A stretch of DNA of 64,000 nt, taken from positions 62,001-126,000 of the forward strand of contig UBYX01000020.1 in assembly GCA_900469955.1 (NCBI GenBank), given 5' to 3'. The stretch is from Hyphomicrobiales bacterium. Its GTDB lineage: Bacteria; Pseudomonadota; Alphaproteobacteria; Rhizobiales; Rhizobiaceae. Below the pieces are notes generated by a model, which saw only the letters and a program-made list of their open reading frames with translations, was not told the origin of the DNA and ran no database searches. Each line of letters starts with the position of its first letter. Position 1 is the stretch's first letter. The translations under genes and the position numbers were made by a program. Positions 10,751 through 19,614 of this stretch are shown in pieces.

Positions 10751-12166
10751 ATGAATACCGATCTTCTCAACCTCTTCGACTGCGACGAGGCCAAGTTGCG
10801 CTCGATGCTGTCCGAGACGCTATCCGGCGCCGACGACGGCGAGTTGTTCGTGGAGCATGCACAGGCGGAATCGCTGACCTTCGACAACGGACGGCTGAAG
10901 GGCGGCTCTTTTAATACCGACCAGGGCTTTGGCCTGCGCGCGGTTGCCGGCGAGGCTGTCGGCTATGCGCATGCAGGCGAGCTTTCCGCCGCTGCCCTTT
11001 CACGCGCCGCCGATGCCGTGCGTGCCGTCACGGCCGGCTATTCCGGCTCCTATGCGGCCGCCCCGCAGCGCACCAACAAGAAATATTATGGCGACGAAAA
11101 CCCGATTGGATCCCCAAGCTTCGAGGAGAAGGTCAAGCTGCTGACCGACATAGATGCCTACCTGCGCAACAAGGACGAGAAGGTGCGGCAGGTGACGGCC
11201 ACCGTTTCGGCGAGCTGGCAGGTGGTGGACATTCTTCGTGCCGACGGCCACCGGGTGCAGGATATCCGGCCGATGACCCGCATCAACATTTCCGTCGTGG
11301 TCGGCGAAGGCGATCGGCAGGAATCGGGTTCTTTCGGCACCGGCGGGCGCATTGGCTTCGGCGATTTCGTCACTGCAGGCAACTGGCAGACCGGCGCTGA
11401 CGAGGCGCTTCGCCAGGCACTGGTGAACCTCACCGCCATCGACGCGCCAGCCGGTACCATGGACGTCGTGCTTGGCTCCGGCTGGCCGGGCGTGATGCTG
11501 CACGAGGCCGTCGGCCACGGGCTCGAAGGCGATTTCAACCGCAAGAAGACATCGGCATTCGCCGGGCTGCTGGGCGAAATGGTCGCGGCACCCGGCGTCA
11601 CCGTTGTCGACGACGGCACTATCGACAACCGCCGCGGCTCGCTCACCATCGACGACGAGGGCACTCCCTCTGGCCATAATGTGCTGATCGAGAACGGCAA
11701 GCTCACCGGCTACATGCAGGACCGCCAGAATGCGCGACTGATGGGCGTCAAGCCGACCGGCAACGGCCGCCGGCAGGGTTACGCCTATACGCCGATGCCG
11801 CGTATGACCAACACCTACATGCTCGGCGGCGACAAGACGCCGGAAGAGATCATCGCATCGGTCAAGAAGGGCATTTATGCTGTCTCCTTCGGCGGCGGAC
11901 AGGTCGATATCACCTCCGGCAAATTTGTGTTCGGCTGCACCGAAGCCTACATGATCGAGAATGGCAAAATCGGGCCTGCGATCAAGGGCGCCATGCTGAT
12001 CGGCAACGGCCCTGATGCGATGAGGCGGGTGACCATGGTCGGCAACGACATGAAGCTCGACACAGGCATCGGCAATTGCGGCAAGGGCGGCCAATGGGTA
12101 CCGGTCGGCGTCGGCCAGCCGCATTTGAGGATGGACCAGATCACCGTGGGTGGTACCAAGACTTGA
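10751..12166 (+). CDS. tldD: TldD, zinc metalloprotease subunit (TldD/TldE)
   Basis: Subunit of the TldD-TldE peptidase that degrades unfolded peptides and processes modified peptides such as microcins and antitoxins. The start at 10751 (MNTDLLNLFDCDEAKL) has GAAGGAG 6 bp upstream and gives 471 residues, the family length. The metal-binding motif MLHEAVGHGLEGDFNRK (HExxxH) is intact. The C-terminal part has GGGQVDITSGKFVFGCTEAYMIENGKIG, in short the TSGKFVFGCTEAYMIENGK-type active-site strand. No tldE (pmbA) is in the window. The stop overlaps the likely TTG start of the VOC gene. Confidence 0.96.
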   Translation: MNTDLLNLFDCDEAKLRSMLSETLSGADDGELFVEHAQAESLTFDNGRLKGGSFNTDQGFGLRAVAGEAVGYAHAGELSAAALSRAADAVRAVTAGYSGSYAAAPQRTNKKYYGDENPIGSPSFEEKVKLLTDIDAYLRNKDEKVRQVTATVSASWQVVDILRADGHRVQDIRPMTRINISVVVGEGDRQESGSFGTGGRIGFGDFVTAGNWQTGADEALRQALVNLTAIDAPAGTMDVVLGSGWPGVMLHEAVGHGLEGDFNRKKTSAFAGLLGEMVAAPGVTVVDDGTIDNRRGSLTIDDEGTPSGHNVLIENGKLTGYMQDRQNARLMGVKPTGNGRRQGYAYTPMPRMTNTYMLGGDKTPEEIIASVKKGIYAVSFGGGQVDITSGKFVFGCTEAYMIENGKIGPAIKGAMLIGNGPDAMRRVTMVGNDMKLDTGIGNCGKGGQWVPVGVGQPHLRMDQITVGGTKT

Positions 12167-12609
12167 CGCAGCACCGCTCCAACGCGCTGATCCCCGAGCT
12201 CTCCGTCAGCGATTGGCGGAAAAGCAGAGATTTCTACTGCGACTTGATCGGTTTTTCGGTCGTCTACGGTCGGCCAGACGAGGGTTTCGTCTTCCTGGCG
12301 CTCGGGGAGGCGCAACTGATGATCGACCAGGTCGGCCTCGGTCGCGATTTCGATCTTCCGGGCGCGCCGCGCGCATATCCGTTCGGACGAGGCCTCAACC
12401 TGCAGATCGAGGTGCCGGCGCTCGATCCAATCCTTGCCCGGCTCGCTGCGGCGAACGTCCCGCTCCACCTTGCGCCGGAAGAGAAATGGTACCGCCGGCA
12501 CGAGAGGGAAGTCGGCAATCGGCAGTTCATCGTCGCCGATCCCGATGGCTACCTTCTGCGGTTTTTCGAGGATCTCGGCGAGCGGCCGCTCAGTTGGCAT
12601 CCGGTCTGA
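12163..12609 (+). CDS. VOC family (glyoxalase/bleomycin resistance-like) protein
   Basis: A 148-residue protein of the vicinal oxygen chelate superfamily. The N-terminal repeat is LIPELSVSDWRKSRDFYCDLIGFSVVYGRPDEGFVFL; key parts are SVSDWRKSRDFYCDLIGFSV. The C-terminal repeat is NRQFIVADPDGYLLRFFEDLG, whose DPDGYLLRF strand carries the metal-site residue. Best match by eye is the bleomycin-resistance-like group, but no binding partner is known. The first possible start is TTG at 12163, which overlaps the tldD stop (TTGA); no ATG fits the domain. The 3' end overlaps the convergent MazG-like gene by 20 bp. Confidence 0.8.
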   Translation: MTQHRSNALIPELSVSDWRKSRDFYCDLIGFSVVYGRPDEGFVFLALGEAQLMIDQVGLGRDFDLPGAPRAYPFGRGLNLQIEVPALDPILARLAAANVPLHLAPEEKWYRRHEREVGNRQFIVADPDGYLLRFFEDLGERPLSWHPV

Positions 12610-12898
12610 AAAGCCATTTCCGTCCGATGGCTGCGGCGAGATCGATCTGGTTGCGGCGGGCGAAAAGCAGAACATGGCCCAGCAGATCGGAGGTTTCATC
12701 GGCCAGGTCGCGGCTTAGCTCCTCTTCGCTCCGCCCCTTCGTCCGTCCGCGACCGGTCGCCCGGTTCCAGGCCTGGGTCAGCTCCCCCATCTCCTCCTGG
12801 AGCTTCAGGAGAAACCAGTCGGGATCGCGCTGAATGGCATGGGTTTCGGCATAGCCTGCAGAGGCGGCTTCGAACTGATCGGCGAGTCTGTCCAGCAT
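12590..12898 (-). CDS. MazG-like nucleotide pyrophosphohydrolase family protein
   Basis: A small all-alpha NTP pyrophosphatase fold protein of 102 residues. The metal-binding signature is LKLQEEMGELTQAWNRATG (ExxxE) followed by DLADETSDLLGHVLLFARR (ExxD). The start at 12898 (MLDRLADQFEAASAGY) has GGAGA 5 bp upstream; an ATG at 12910 would add four residues. The longer open frame to 13114 has no family character. The substrate is unknown; relatives hydrolyse dNTPs or other NTPs as house-cleaning enzymes. It is convergent with the VOC gene, with overlapping 3' ends. Confidence 0.75.
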   Translation of the reverse strand: MLDRLADQFEAASAGYAETHAIQRDPDWFLLKLQEEMGELTQAWNRATGRGRTKGRSEEELSRDLADETSDLLGHVLLFARRNQIDLAAAIGRKWLFRPDAN

Positions 12899-13023
12899 GA
12901 CGTTCTCCATTCGTGCCTGTAACAGACAGCGATTCCACGCCGGCGTCCAGGGCGATTGCTTGACAGTTCGGCGCAAATTCCGGCAGGTGCGGCCTTGGTT
13001 CAATTCCGCATCACGGCCTCCCG

Positions 13024-13815
13024 ATGGAATCCGAAAACCCGTTTGCCGCTTTCCTGGACTCATGGCTTCCGGGTCATTCGCCTTATCAGCTCGCGTTTGT
13101 TTTACTGGCCGCAATGATCGCCGGCCTGGCCCGCGGCTTTTCCGGCTTCGGCGGGGCGCTGATCTTTGTACCGCTCGCCGGCGCCGCGATGGGCCCCAAG
13201 ATCGCGTCCGGACTGCTCCTCGTCATCGACAGCATCATGACGCTCGGCATGGTGCCGGATAGCTGGCGGCGGGCCAATCGGCGGGAGGTGGCGACCATGC
13301 TTTCAGGTGCCGTGGTGGGCGTGCCAACCGGCACCGCCCTGCTTGCCCTTCTGCCCTCCGTCACGCTGCGCTGGATTATCTCTGTCGTCGTGCTCTGCCT
13401 GCTTGTTTTCCTGATCTCCGGCTGGCGCTATCATGGTCGCCCGAAGACCTATTTGACCGTCGGCGTCGGCGGCCTCGCCGGTCTCTTTGGCGGCGCCGCG
13501 CAGATGTCGGGGCCGCCGGTCGTCGCCTATTGGCTCGGTGGCGCCATTCCTCCGCTGATCGTGCGAGCCAATCTTGTCCTCTATTTCGCGCTCTCGACCG
13601 TCATCTCCGCCACGTCCTATCTGATCGGCGGGATCCTAACCGTCGAAGTGCTTCTGATCGCGCTCCTTGCCGGTCCCGGTTACGGCTTCGGTTTGTTTGT
13701 CGGGTCGAGGCTTTTCGGCGTCGCCCGCGAAGCGACGTTCCGGCGGATATGTTTCGTCCTAATTGCAACCGCCGCTCTGATCGGTCTGCCGCTTTTCGAT
13801 AGCCTTCGCCCCTGA
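13024..13815 (+). CDS. TauE/SafE (TSUP) family membrane transporter
   Basis: A 263-residue polytopic membrane protein with about eight hydrophobic helices. The family hallmark is the pair of glycine-rich repeats, here GLARGFSGFGGALIFVPL in the first half and GGLAGLFGGAAQMSGPPVV in the second. TSUP proteins export or import sulfite, sulfoacetate, taurine derivatives or other organic anions. The substrate cannot be predicted, and no sulfonate genes are next to it. It is divergent from the MazG-like gene, with 125 bp between the starts. Confidence 0.9.
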   Translation: MESENPFAAFLDSWLPGHSPYQLAFVLLAAMIAGLARGFSGFGGALIFVPLAGAAMGPKIASGLLLVIDSIMTLGMVPDSWRRANRREVATMLSGAVVGVPTGTALLALLPSVTLRWIISVVVLCLLVFLISGWRYHGRPKTYLTVGVGGLAGLFGGAAQMSGPPVVAYWLGGAIPPLIVRANLVLYFALSTVISATSYLIGGILTVEVLLIALLAGPGYGFGLFVGSRLFGVAREATFRRICFVLIATAALIGLPLFDSLRP

Positions 13816-13888
13816 CAAGAATCTTGCCCGTCTTTCTTCAGCAAGGCTTAACACGTCACACGGTAGGGTCGCGCTTCTCAGAAGTAAC

Positions 13889-14965
13889 GTGGGCGTGATC
13901 ACCGTGCGGAACACGAGGGAAAGGCTGAAGGCGCTCTGGCGCCGGGACGTCAAGCGCCGCCTTGTGGCCGGTGGCCTCGACATGGCCGCGGCTCTTGCAC
14001 GTGCCGGAATGCTTCCCAACGCGCGCGGCCGAGGTGCAATCTTCACGCTCCACCACGTCCGGCCGAAAAAAAGCCGCCCGCTCCAGCCGAGCGGCCATCT
14101 GGAAGTGACCCCGGATTTCCTGAGCGAGGCGATCGAAAGGCTTTCGGCGGAAGGCTACGAGTTCATATCGCTCGCGGAGGTTCCGGGGCGTCTTGCGGCT
14201 CCGGCCAAGCAACCCTTTGCGGCCTTCACGCTGGATGACGGCTACAGAAACAACGCCGAACACGCCCTCCCCGTCTTCGCCCGGCACAACGTGCCGTTCA
14301 CCGTCTTCGTGACGCAGGGCTTTGCAGAGCGGACCCATTCCATGTGGTGGGAAACGCTCGCCGAACTGCTTGGCAGAGAGCGAGCGATCACCTTCGACTT
14401 CGGCAACGGAGCGGAGGCAATGGACCTTACCTCCGAAGCGCGTAAGTTCGATGCCTTCGACCGCTTTTCTGCTTATGTCGGTGATGTCGACGAGGCGGCG
14501 GCGGTTGCGAGGATCGATGCGCTGGCAAGGAAACATGGCATCGATCCCTTGAAGATCACCGGCGACCTGACAATGGAACCGGAAGAATTGCGGGCACTTG
14601 GCTCCCATCCGCTGGCGTCACTCGGGGCTCATACGATCAGCCATAGGGCAGTCGGTCGCCTCTCCCCGCAGGAAGCCCGCGAGGAAATGCGGCAGTCGGC
14701 TGACTACGTGGAGCAGCTGACCGGCAAGCGGCCTGCTGCGATCGCTTATCCCTACGGCACACGACAGGCCGTTTCCGAGCGAGATCACCGGATTGCACGC
14801 GAACTCGGCTTTTCGGTCGCGGTGACCACCCAGCCCGGCACGCTTTGCGACAACAGCGGGCAACATCTGACGGGACTGCCGCGCATTTCGCTCAACGGCT
14901 ATTACCAGGAACCGCGCTACGTTTCTGCGCTCGCTTCGGGTATCCCCTTCGCCATGGCCCGGTAA
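13889..14965 (+). CDS. Polysaccharide deacetylase (NodB-homology) family protein
   Basis: A 358-residue carbohydrate esterase 4-type protein. The NodB-homology domain has motif 1 FTLDDGYRNN (D116, D117), the metal-binding motif 2 LGAHTISH (H248, H252) and motif 3 IAYPYGTR. No signal peptide is visible, and an N-terminal helix-rich stretch (RERLKALWRRDVKRRL) precedes the domain. Such proteins occur in exopolysaccharide or peptidoglycan modification. The start is uncertain: the only plausible early starts are GTG at 13889 or 13895, with a weak Shine-Dalgarno. It is convergent with pdxH, 8 bp away. Confidence 0.88.
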   Translation: MGVITVRNTRERLKALWRRDVKRRLVAGGLDMAAALARAGMLPNARGRGAIFTLHHVRPKKSRPLQPSGHLEVTPDFLSEAIERLSAEGYEFISLAEVPGRLAAPAKQPFAAFTLDDGYRNNAEHALPVFARHNVPFTVFVTQGFAERTHSMWWETLAELLGRERAITFDFGNGAEAMDLTSEARKFDAFDRFSAYVGDVDEAAAVARIDALARKHGIDPLKITGDLTMEPEELRALGSHPLASLGAHTISHRAVGRLSPQEAREEMRQSADYVEQLTGKRPAAIAYPYGTRQAVSERDHRIARELGFSVAVTTQPGTLCDNSGQHLTGLPRISLNGYYQEPRYVSALASGIPFAMAR

Positions 14966-14973
14966 TCTCACCG

Positions 14974-15594
14974 TCAGGGATACATGCGCACCTTTTCCCA
15001 GGGCCCATCCGCGACCGCGCGGCGGAACTCGACGCGGTCGTGAAGGCGGAACTGACGGTCGTGCCAGAACTCGATCGAGATCGGCTTGATGCGAAAACCG
15101 GACCAATAGGGCGGCCGCGGGATTTCGCCGATCGCATATTTGGCCGTATATTCGGCAACCGCCTTCTCAAGGGCGAAACGGCCCTCCAGCGGCCGGGACT
15201 GTTTCGACGCCCAGGCGCCGATCCGGCTGCCGCGCGGCCGGGAGGCGTAATAGGCGTCGGCCTCGGCGTCGCTCACCACTCCCACTTCACCCCGCAGCCG
15301 GACCTGGCGACGCAGCGACTTCCAGTGAAAGCACATCGCCGCCTTCTTCTGACCGAGGACCTCTCGTCCTTTTTGACTCTCGAAGTTGGTGTAGAAGACG
15401 AAACCGTGCTCGTCGAAGCCCTTGAGGAGCACCATGCGGACATTCGGCATGCCATGATCGTCGACGGTCGCGAGAGCAACCGCGGTTGGATCATTGGGTT
15501 CCGATTTCTCGGCGTCCCTCAGCCATGAGGCGAAGAGTGCAAAAGGTTCGTTCTCCTCGGTGAAGTCACCGGATGTTAACCCGCTTTCGGACAT
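14974..15594 (-). CDS. pdxH: Pyridoxamine 5'-phosphate oxidase
   Basis: FMN enzyme that oxidises PNP/PMP to pyridoxal 5'-phosphate. The start at 15594 ([18 protein letters not shown]) gives 206 residues, the normal length; the longer open frame to 16014 is antisense to the lipoprotein gene. Typical segments are [56 protein letters not shown] and the C-terminal [16 protein letters not shown] and W..VRMYP end with the FMN/PLP-binding residues. A GGGAG tract lies 13 bp upstream. It is divergent from the lipoprotein gene, with 61 bp between. Confidence 0.97.
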   Translation of the reverse strand: MSESGLTSGDFTEENEPFALFASWLRDAEKSEPNDPTAVALATVDDHGMPNVRMVLLKGFDEHGFVFYTNFESQKGREVLGQKKAAMCFHWKSLRRQVRLRGEVGVVSDAEADAYYASRPRGSRIGAWASKQSRPLEGRFALEKAVAEYTAKYAIGEIPRPPYWSGFRIKPISIEFWHDRQFRLHDRVEFRRAVADGPWEKVRMYP

Positions 15595-15655
15595 ATTGAA
15601 TAAAATACTCCCTAAAGTGCCCCGAATTTTTGGCCGTACAGGACGCAAGGTGGTA

Positions 15656-16108
15656 GTGATAGCAAAGTCGAAGAGCCGCACAAAGAGGTCCATCACGCTT
15701 GGTCGATCTGCAGCCGTCGTCTGCCTCGCCGGGCTGTCTCTTACAGGATGCACCAGCAGCCTGGACCTCTTCGGCAGTACCCCCAAGGTCGACCGCAGCA
15801 TCGCAACCGGAACCGTTCCCGGCTCGAAGCAGGAGTCCGGCGAGAGCCTTTCCGACGAAGCGACGGTGCGCAACGCCGTCACCTCCGCCGATCTTGCAAA
15901 GGTCGGCGACGCCCCGGTTCCGTGGGCGAATGCCGTAACCGGCAGCGCGGGCGTCGTCTCCCAGATCCGCGAGGCGCGCGACCAGGGGCATCTCTGCCGC
16001 GCCTTCACGACCACCCGGCATTCCTATGAAGGCATCGCCATGTTTTCCGGCCAGGCCTGCATGACGGGCAGCGGCGACTGGATGTTGACGGCCTTCGATC
16101 GGCAATAA
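15656..16108 (+). CDS. 17 kDa surface antigen-like outer-membrane lipoprotein
   Basis: A 150-residue lipoprotein. The start is taken as GTG at 15656, after AAGG; a GTG at 15650 is the alternative. It gives a basic N-terminus ([12 protein letters not shown]) and a lipobox in [10 protein letters not shown], so C32 should be lipidated. The middle is low-complexity and Ser/Thr-rich. The C-terminus ([20 protein letters not shown], then [18 protein letters not shown]) looks like the RT0821/Lpp0805 or 17 kDa antigen type domain. The open frame also extends upstream over the pdxH start, but that part is not family-like. Function unknown. Confidence 0.72.
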   Translation: MIAKSKSRTKRSITLGRSAAVVCLAGLSLTGCTSSLDLFGSTPKVDRSIATGTVPGSKQESGESLSDEATVRNAVTSADLAKVGDAPVPWANAVTGSAGVVSQIREARDQGHLCRAFTTTRHSYEGIAMFSGQACMTGSGDWMLTAFDRQ

Positions 16109-16166
16109 GGCCGTTTTCGCCGATATCCTTACCGATGCCCACCTGCCATTCGTCCCGGTCGAAATG

Positions 16167-16186
16167 ATTCGTTTACCTTAACGAAT
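16167..16186. promoter_or_regulatory. Candidate operator, perfect inverted repeat
   Basis: ATTCGTT-TACCTT-AACGAAT is a perfect 7-bp inverted repeat with a 6-bp spacer in a relatively AT-rich stretch. It lies 175 bp upstream of the J-protein start in the 252-bp gap after the lipoprotein gene. No other gene candidate is seen in the gap. The binding factor is unknown. Confidence 0.35.
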
Positions 16187-16360
16187 GCGAATTTTGACCT
16201 GTAACCTCTGATTCATGAGTTCCGACCTAGATTTCCTTCAACAGGCACGCCGTACGCAGTGACGCAAGGAACTGACGAAAGCTGTCGGAGTTGTGACGAG
16301 TATCGGGGGGTCCAAGGATTTAGCGGGGGCCCGCCGCTTCAGGTAACCGGTGGTCCCACA

Positions 16361-17440
16361 ATGCGTGATCCCTATTCTCTTCTTGGTGTGAAGCGTTCCG
16401 CCGACGCTGACGAGATCAAGGCGGCGTGGCGTGCCAAGGCAAAGACTGTGCATCCCGACGCCAACCAGGACGATCCGTCCGCCGCGAGCCGTTTTGCCGA
16501 AATCGGGCAGGCTTATGAGGTGCTGAAGGATCCCGACCGCCGCAAACGCTACGATCGAGCAGCCGAGATGCACCAGACCATCATGCAACAACGTCAAGCC
16601 GCGCGTGAAGCGGCCGAGCGGGCCAAGGCCGCCAAGGCCAACGCCGAAAAGATCATGGAAGAGCTTGCCCGCGCCAATGCTCAGCGCTCGCAGAGCCAGG
16701 GCGAAAACCCTCAAGGCGCGGCGGGCGAGACCCCGGAAGACATGATCGAGCGGATATTTGGGGCGGCGGCTGCCGAGCAGGTGAAGGCCCACAACCAGGC
16801 GCGAGCCTCCGATGATCCTTCCGAGCCGGCCAAGACCGAGCAGTCCGGCGAAAGAGCTCCCCTGCCCGTCATGGCGGTCGACCTCATCGCGTCGCTCGTA
16901 CGGCGCTTTCGCGGCACCGCGCCATCGCCGGAAAAGGCACCGGATCTTTCCGTGGACGCCACGGTCGCCATCGCCGATTTCCTGAAGCAAAACTGGGTCA
17001 CCGTAAAGCTCGCTGACGAACGAGACGTCCGGTTCGCACTGGAAAAGGGGATGACGGAAGGGCATGTGGTGCGGCTGAAGGGCCAGGGCCTGAAAGTGGC
17101 AGGGATGAAGCAAGGCGATCTCCTCGTCACGCTCAAGGCCGCCCGCGATCCGCATTTCCACATCGAAGGTTTTGACCTCCATACGACCCTGCCGATCTCG
17201 CTCGAGGATGCGGTGCTGGGTACGGAGGCAACGGTTGAAACACCGGATGGCAGCCGCAGCCTTTCTGTTCCGGCCTGGTCGGGCTCGGATCAGACGATCA
17301 GGATGAGCGGGCTCGGATTGCACGACGACGCCGGCGGCCGAGGCGACCTGGTGGTCGAACTGCGGATCATGCTGTGGGAGAAGCCGAACGAGAAGGTCAC
17401 CGACCTGATGCGGCACATGCGCCATGGGCTCTACGTCTGA
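16361..17440 (+). CDS. DnaJ C-terminal domain J-protein (CbpA-like)
   Basis: Class II Hsp40 co-chaperone of 359 residues that stimulates DnaK. The J domain is at residues 1-66, with the HPD motif at 31-33 (KTVHPDANQDD) and the AYEVLKDPDRRKRYD helix. A charged, Ala/Glu-rich linker (about 70-125) looks coiled-coil. The substrate-binding C-terminal domain runs from about 215 to 350 (MTEGHVVRLKGQGLK, HFHIEGFDLHTTLPISLEDA). There is no CxxCxGxG zinc finger, so it is CbpA-like and not DnaJ proper. The start at 16361 matches the domain; a GTG at 16259 would add an unrelated 34 residues. It precedes fabI, as in other Rhizobiaceae. Confidence 0.92.
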   Translation: MRDPYSLLGVKRSADADEIKAAWRAKAKTVHPDANQDDPSAASRFAEIGQAYEVLKDPDRRKRYDRAAEMHQTIMQQRQAAREAAERAKAAKANAEKIMEELARANAQRSQSQGENPQGAAGETPEDMIERIFGAAAAEQVKAHNQARASDDPSEPAKTEQSGERAPLPVMAVDLIASLVRRFRGTAPSPEKAPDLSVDATVAIADFLKQNWVTVKLADERDVRFALEKGMTEGHVVRLKGQGLKVAGMKQGDLLVTLKAARDPHFHIEGFDLHTTLPISLEDAVLGTEATVETPDGSRSLSVPAWSGSDQTIRMSGLGLHDDAGGRGDLVVELRIMLWEKPNEKVTDLMRHMRHGLYV

Positions 17441-17526
17441 CGGTTGTCCTGTATGACAGTTTTGCGTCGGTTTTCACCGGCGCGCACCCTTGGTTACGCC
17501 CTTTAACATGAGATGATCCAAGTCAG

Positions 17527-17557
17527 CTTGAACCCGTGGGCCGCCTATGTCATAGGC
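17527..17557 (+). promoter_or_regulatory. Candidate fabI promoter overlapped by a palindromic operator
   Basis: CTTGAA (17527-17532), a 16-bp spacer and GTCATA (17549-17554) make a possible sigma70-type promoter. The 15-bp palindrome GCCTATG-T-CATAGGC (17543-17557) covers the -10 region and is 28 bp before the fabI ATG. A regulator bound there would block transcription. The regulator is unknown. Confidence 0.45.
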
Positions 17558-17585
17558 AGCATTCGTAAAGTTCAGGGGACAATGT

Positions 17586-18404
17586 ATGGTTCAGGCTTCC
17601 GGCCTCATGGCAGGCAAACGTGGCATCATCATGGGGGTTGCCAACAACCGTTCCATCGCGTGGGGCATTGCCAAAGCCATTCACAGCCAAGGCGGCGAAG
17701 TGGCGTTCACCTATCAGGGTGATGCGCTGAAGAAGCGTGTCGAGCCGCTCGCGGCAGAACTCGGCGCCTTCATGGCCGGCCATTGCGATGTCGGCGACGA
17801 GGCTTCCGTCGACGAGGTTTTCGCCAATGTGGAGAAACATTGGGGCAAGATCGACTTCCTGGTGCACGCGATCGGCTTTTCCGACAAGGACGAGCTGACC
17901 GGCCGCTATGTCGACACCTCGCCGGAAAATTTCGCCAAGACCATGCAGATCTCGGTCTATTCCTTCACCTCGGTCGCACGCCGGGCGGAAAAGTTGATGA
18001 CCGACGGCGGCTCGATGCTGACGCTCACCTATTACGGTGCTGAGAAAGTCATGCCGAACTACAATGTCATGGGCGTTGCCAAGGCCGCGCTGGAAGCCAG
18101 CGTGAAATATCTCGCGGTCGACCTCGGCCCGAAGAACATCCGCGTGAATGCGATTTCTGCAGGACCAATCAAGACGCTGGCGGCCTCGGGTATCGGCGAT
18201 TTCCGCTACATCCTCAAGTGGAACGAATACAATGCGCCGCTGCGCCGCACCGTCACCATCGAGGAAGTCGGCGATGTCGGGCTCTACATGCTTTCTGACC
18301 TGTCGCGCTCGGTGACCGGCGAAACCCACCATGCGGACAGCGGTTATCATGTCGTCGGCATGAAGGCCGTTGACGCTCCGGACATCTCGGTCATCAAGGA
18401 CTGA
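17586..18404 (+). CDS. fabI: Enoyl-[acyl-carrier-protein] reductase (NADH)
   Basis: Short-chain dehydrogenase-type enzyme for the last reduction of each fatty-acid elongation cycle; the target of triclosan. At 272 residues it has the FabI NAD-binding signature MGVANNRSIAWGIAKAIHSQ, the AIGFSDKDEL loop and the catalytic Y159-x6-K166 in PNYNVMGVAK. The substrate loop follows in SAGPIKTLAASGIGDF. AGGGGACA gives a good ribosome binding site before ATG 17586. A 15-bp palindrome sits just upstream. The histidine phosphatase gene follows after 22 bp and is probably co-transcribed. Confidence 0.97.
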   Translation: MVQASGLMAGKRGIIMGVANNRSIAWGIAKAIHSQGGEVAFTYQGDALKKRVEPLAAELGAFMAGHCDVGDEASVDEVFANVEKHWGKIDFLVHAIGFSDKDELTGRYVDTSPENFAKTMQISVYSFTSVARRAEKLMTDGGSMLTLTYYGAEKVMPNYNVMGVAKAALEASVKYLAVDLGPKNIRVNAISAGPIKTLAASGIGDFRYILKWNEYNAPLRRTVTIEEVGDVGLYMLSDLSRSVTGETHHADSGYHVVGMKAVDAPDISVIKD

Positions 18405-18426
18405 TCGACACCAGGAATCGTCTGCC

Positions 18427-19014
18427 GTGCTTATCTACATGATCCGCCACGGACAGACGGACTGGAACGCCGAAGGGCGTCTGCAGGGACAGCAGGATAT
18501 TCCGCTCAATGCGCTGGGCCGGTCGCAGGCCAGCCGGAACGGTGAAAAACTTCGGGAACTGATCGGAGAGGCGGAAGATTTCGCTTTCATCGCCAGCCCC
18601 TTGTCGCGAACACGCGAAACCATGGAACGGCTTCGTGCCGCCATGGGGCTCGATCCGAACGCTTACCGGATCGACGAACGGCTGAGGGAACTTTCCTTCG
18701 GCGATTGGGAAGGTCACACGCTGGCGGAAATCAGCCTGTTATCGCCGGACCGCCTCACGGCTCGTGCACAGGAAAAGTGGAGCTTCATTCCCCCCGGGGA
18801 ATTCGCCGAAAGCTACGAGATTCTCTGCTGGCGCATCGGCGCCTGGCTGCAGGCCGTCGAACAACCGACCGTGTGCATCAGCCACGGCGGCGTCATCCGC
18901 TCGCTCTACCGCCTGATCGGAAACCTTTCCGAAGATGACGCGGCAGCCGCGCCGACGCCGCAGGACCGCATTCTCAGGATCGACAGGGATTGCGGCCGTC
19001 TGGAATGGCTTTGA
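18427..19014 (+). CDS. Histidine phosphatase (phosphoglycerate mutase-like) family protein
   Basis: A 195-residue member of the histidine phosphatase superfamily. The phospho-acceptor motif is MIRHGQTDWNAEGRLQGQQD with H8. SPLSRTRETMERLR provides the second arginine, LRELSFGDWEG the acid-loop Glu region, and CISHGGVIRSLYR the second histidine. The likely start is GTG at 18427, with AGGAA upstream; ATG at 18439 would remove part of the first beta strand. The substrate is unknown; relatives act on phosphosugars or alpha-ribazole phosphate. Being 22 bp behind fabI, it is probably in the same transcript. Confidence 0.87.
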   Translation: MLIYMIRHGQTDWNAEGRLQGQQDIPLNALGRSQASRNGEKLRELIGEAEDFAFIASPLSRTRETMERLRAAMGLDPNAYRIDERLRELSFGDWEGHTLAEISLLSPDRLTARAQEKWSFIPPGEFAESYEILCWRIGAWLQAVEQPTVCISHGGVIRSLYRLIGNLSEDDAAAAPTPQDRILRIDRDCGRLEWL

Positions 19015-19064
19015 TAAAGCCACCCGGGGTTTAGCGGATCAAAACTGCCTAGAAATAGAAAGAA

Positions 19065-19325
19065 CTACTGGACGATTTCGAGATCGTCCACGACCCGATG
19101 GCCGTCCACTTCCGTGTAGAAGACGAGAACTTTGACGCCGGCTTTGAGACCTTCGAAATTAAACTCCTCGGGCACCTTGTAGGTTTTCCCGTCGTCCAAT
19201 GTCAGGCTCAGCGCCTTCACATCGACCGTCTTGATCGTCGCCTCGACATCAGCGCTCTGCGCCCAGCCATTCAGGGGCGAAAAGATGCTCGCCGTGGCAA
19301 GCAGAGCAGCAATCAGGATACGCAT
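19065..19325 (-). CDS. DUF1344 family secreted small protein
   Basis: An 86-residue exported protein. The start at 19325 follows AAGGCCGAAG and gives a signal peptide (MRILIAALLATASIFSPLNGWAQ). The mature part (VEATIKTVDVKALSLTLDDG and TYKVPEEFNFEGLKAGVKV) is the compact beta-rich DUF1344 domain. It resembles small oligonucleotide-binding-like periplasmic proteins with no known function. A longer frame to 19370 lacks a good ribosome binding site. It is convergent with the phosphatase gene. Confidence 0.8.
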   Translation of the reverse strand: MRILIAALLATASIFSPLNGWAQSADVEATIKTVDVKALSLTLDDGKTYKVPEEFNFEGLKAGVKVLVFYTEVDGHRVVDDLEIVQ

Positions 19326-19614
19326 GATCTTCGGCCTTGATGGAGTCGATGTTGTCTCGTTACGACGCACAGATAGCCTCCTGATTGTGGCGAAAATCGC
19401 CCGCTACCATGACATTTTCCGTACAAGTAATGACTTGATAGTTAACGCTTTTCAAGAACCCCCTGGCGCTCGGCTCCGTTGCCGGAGTGACCTATGGTAT
19501 TAACGCCAGCCACTCGCCTCCAGATTTTGCCGGCGGTCGGGGCAATCGGAAATTAACTCCCATCCTCTAGGCTTTCCAGGACGTCACAAAAATTAACGAA
19601 AAAGGTTCGGGCGA
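19326..19614. other. 289-bp divergent intergenic region
   Basis: No gene is seen. The region separates the DUF1344 gene (minus) from the GGDEF-EAL gene (plus) and should carry both promoters. The interval around 19400-19450 is AT-richer (ACAAGTAATGACTTGATAG), but no promoter could be assigned with confidence. Confidence 0.45.

Noticed and set aside
15595..16014. 140-residue N-terminal extension of pdxH
   Set aside because: It is antisense to the lipoprotein gene and is not part of PdxH proteins; the start at 15594 gives the family length.
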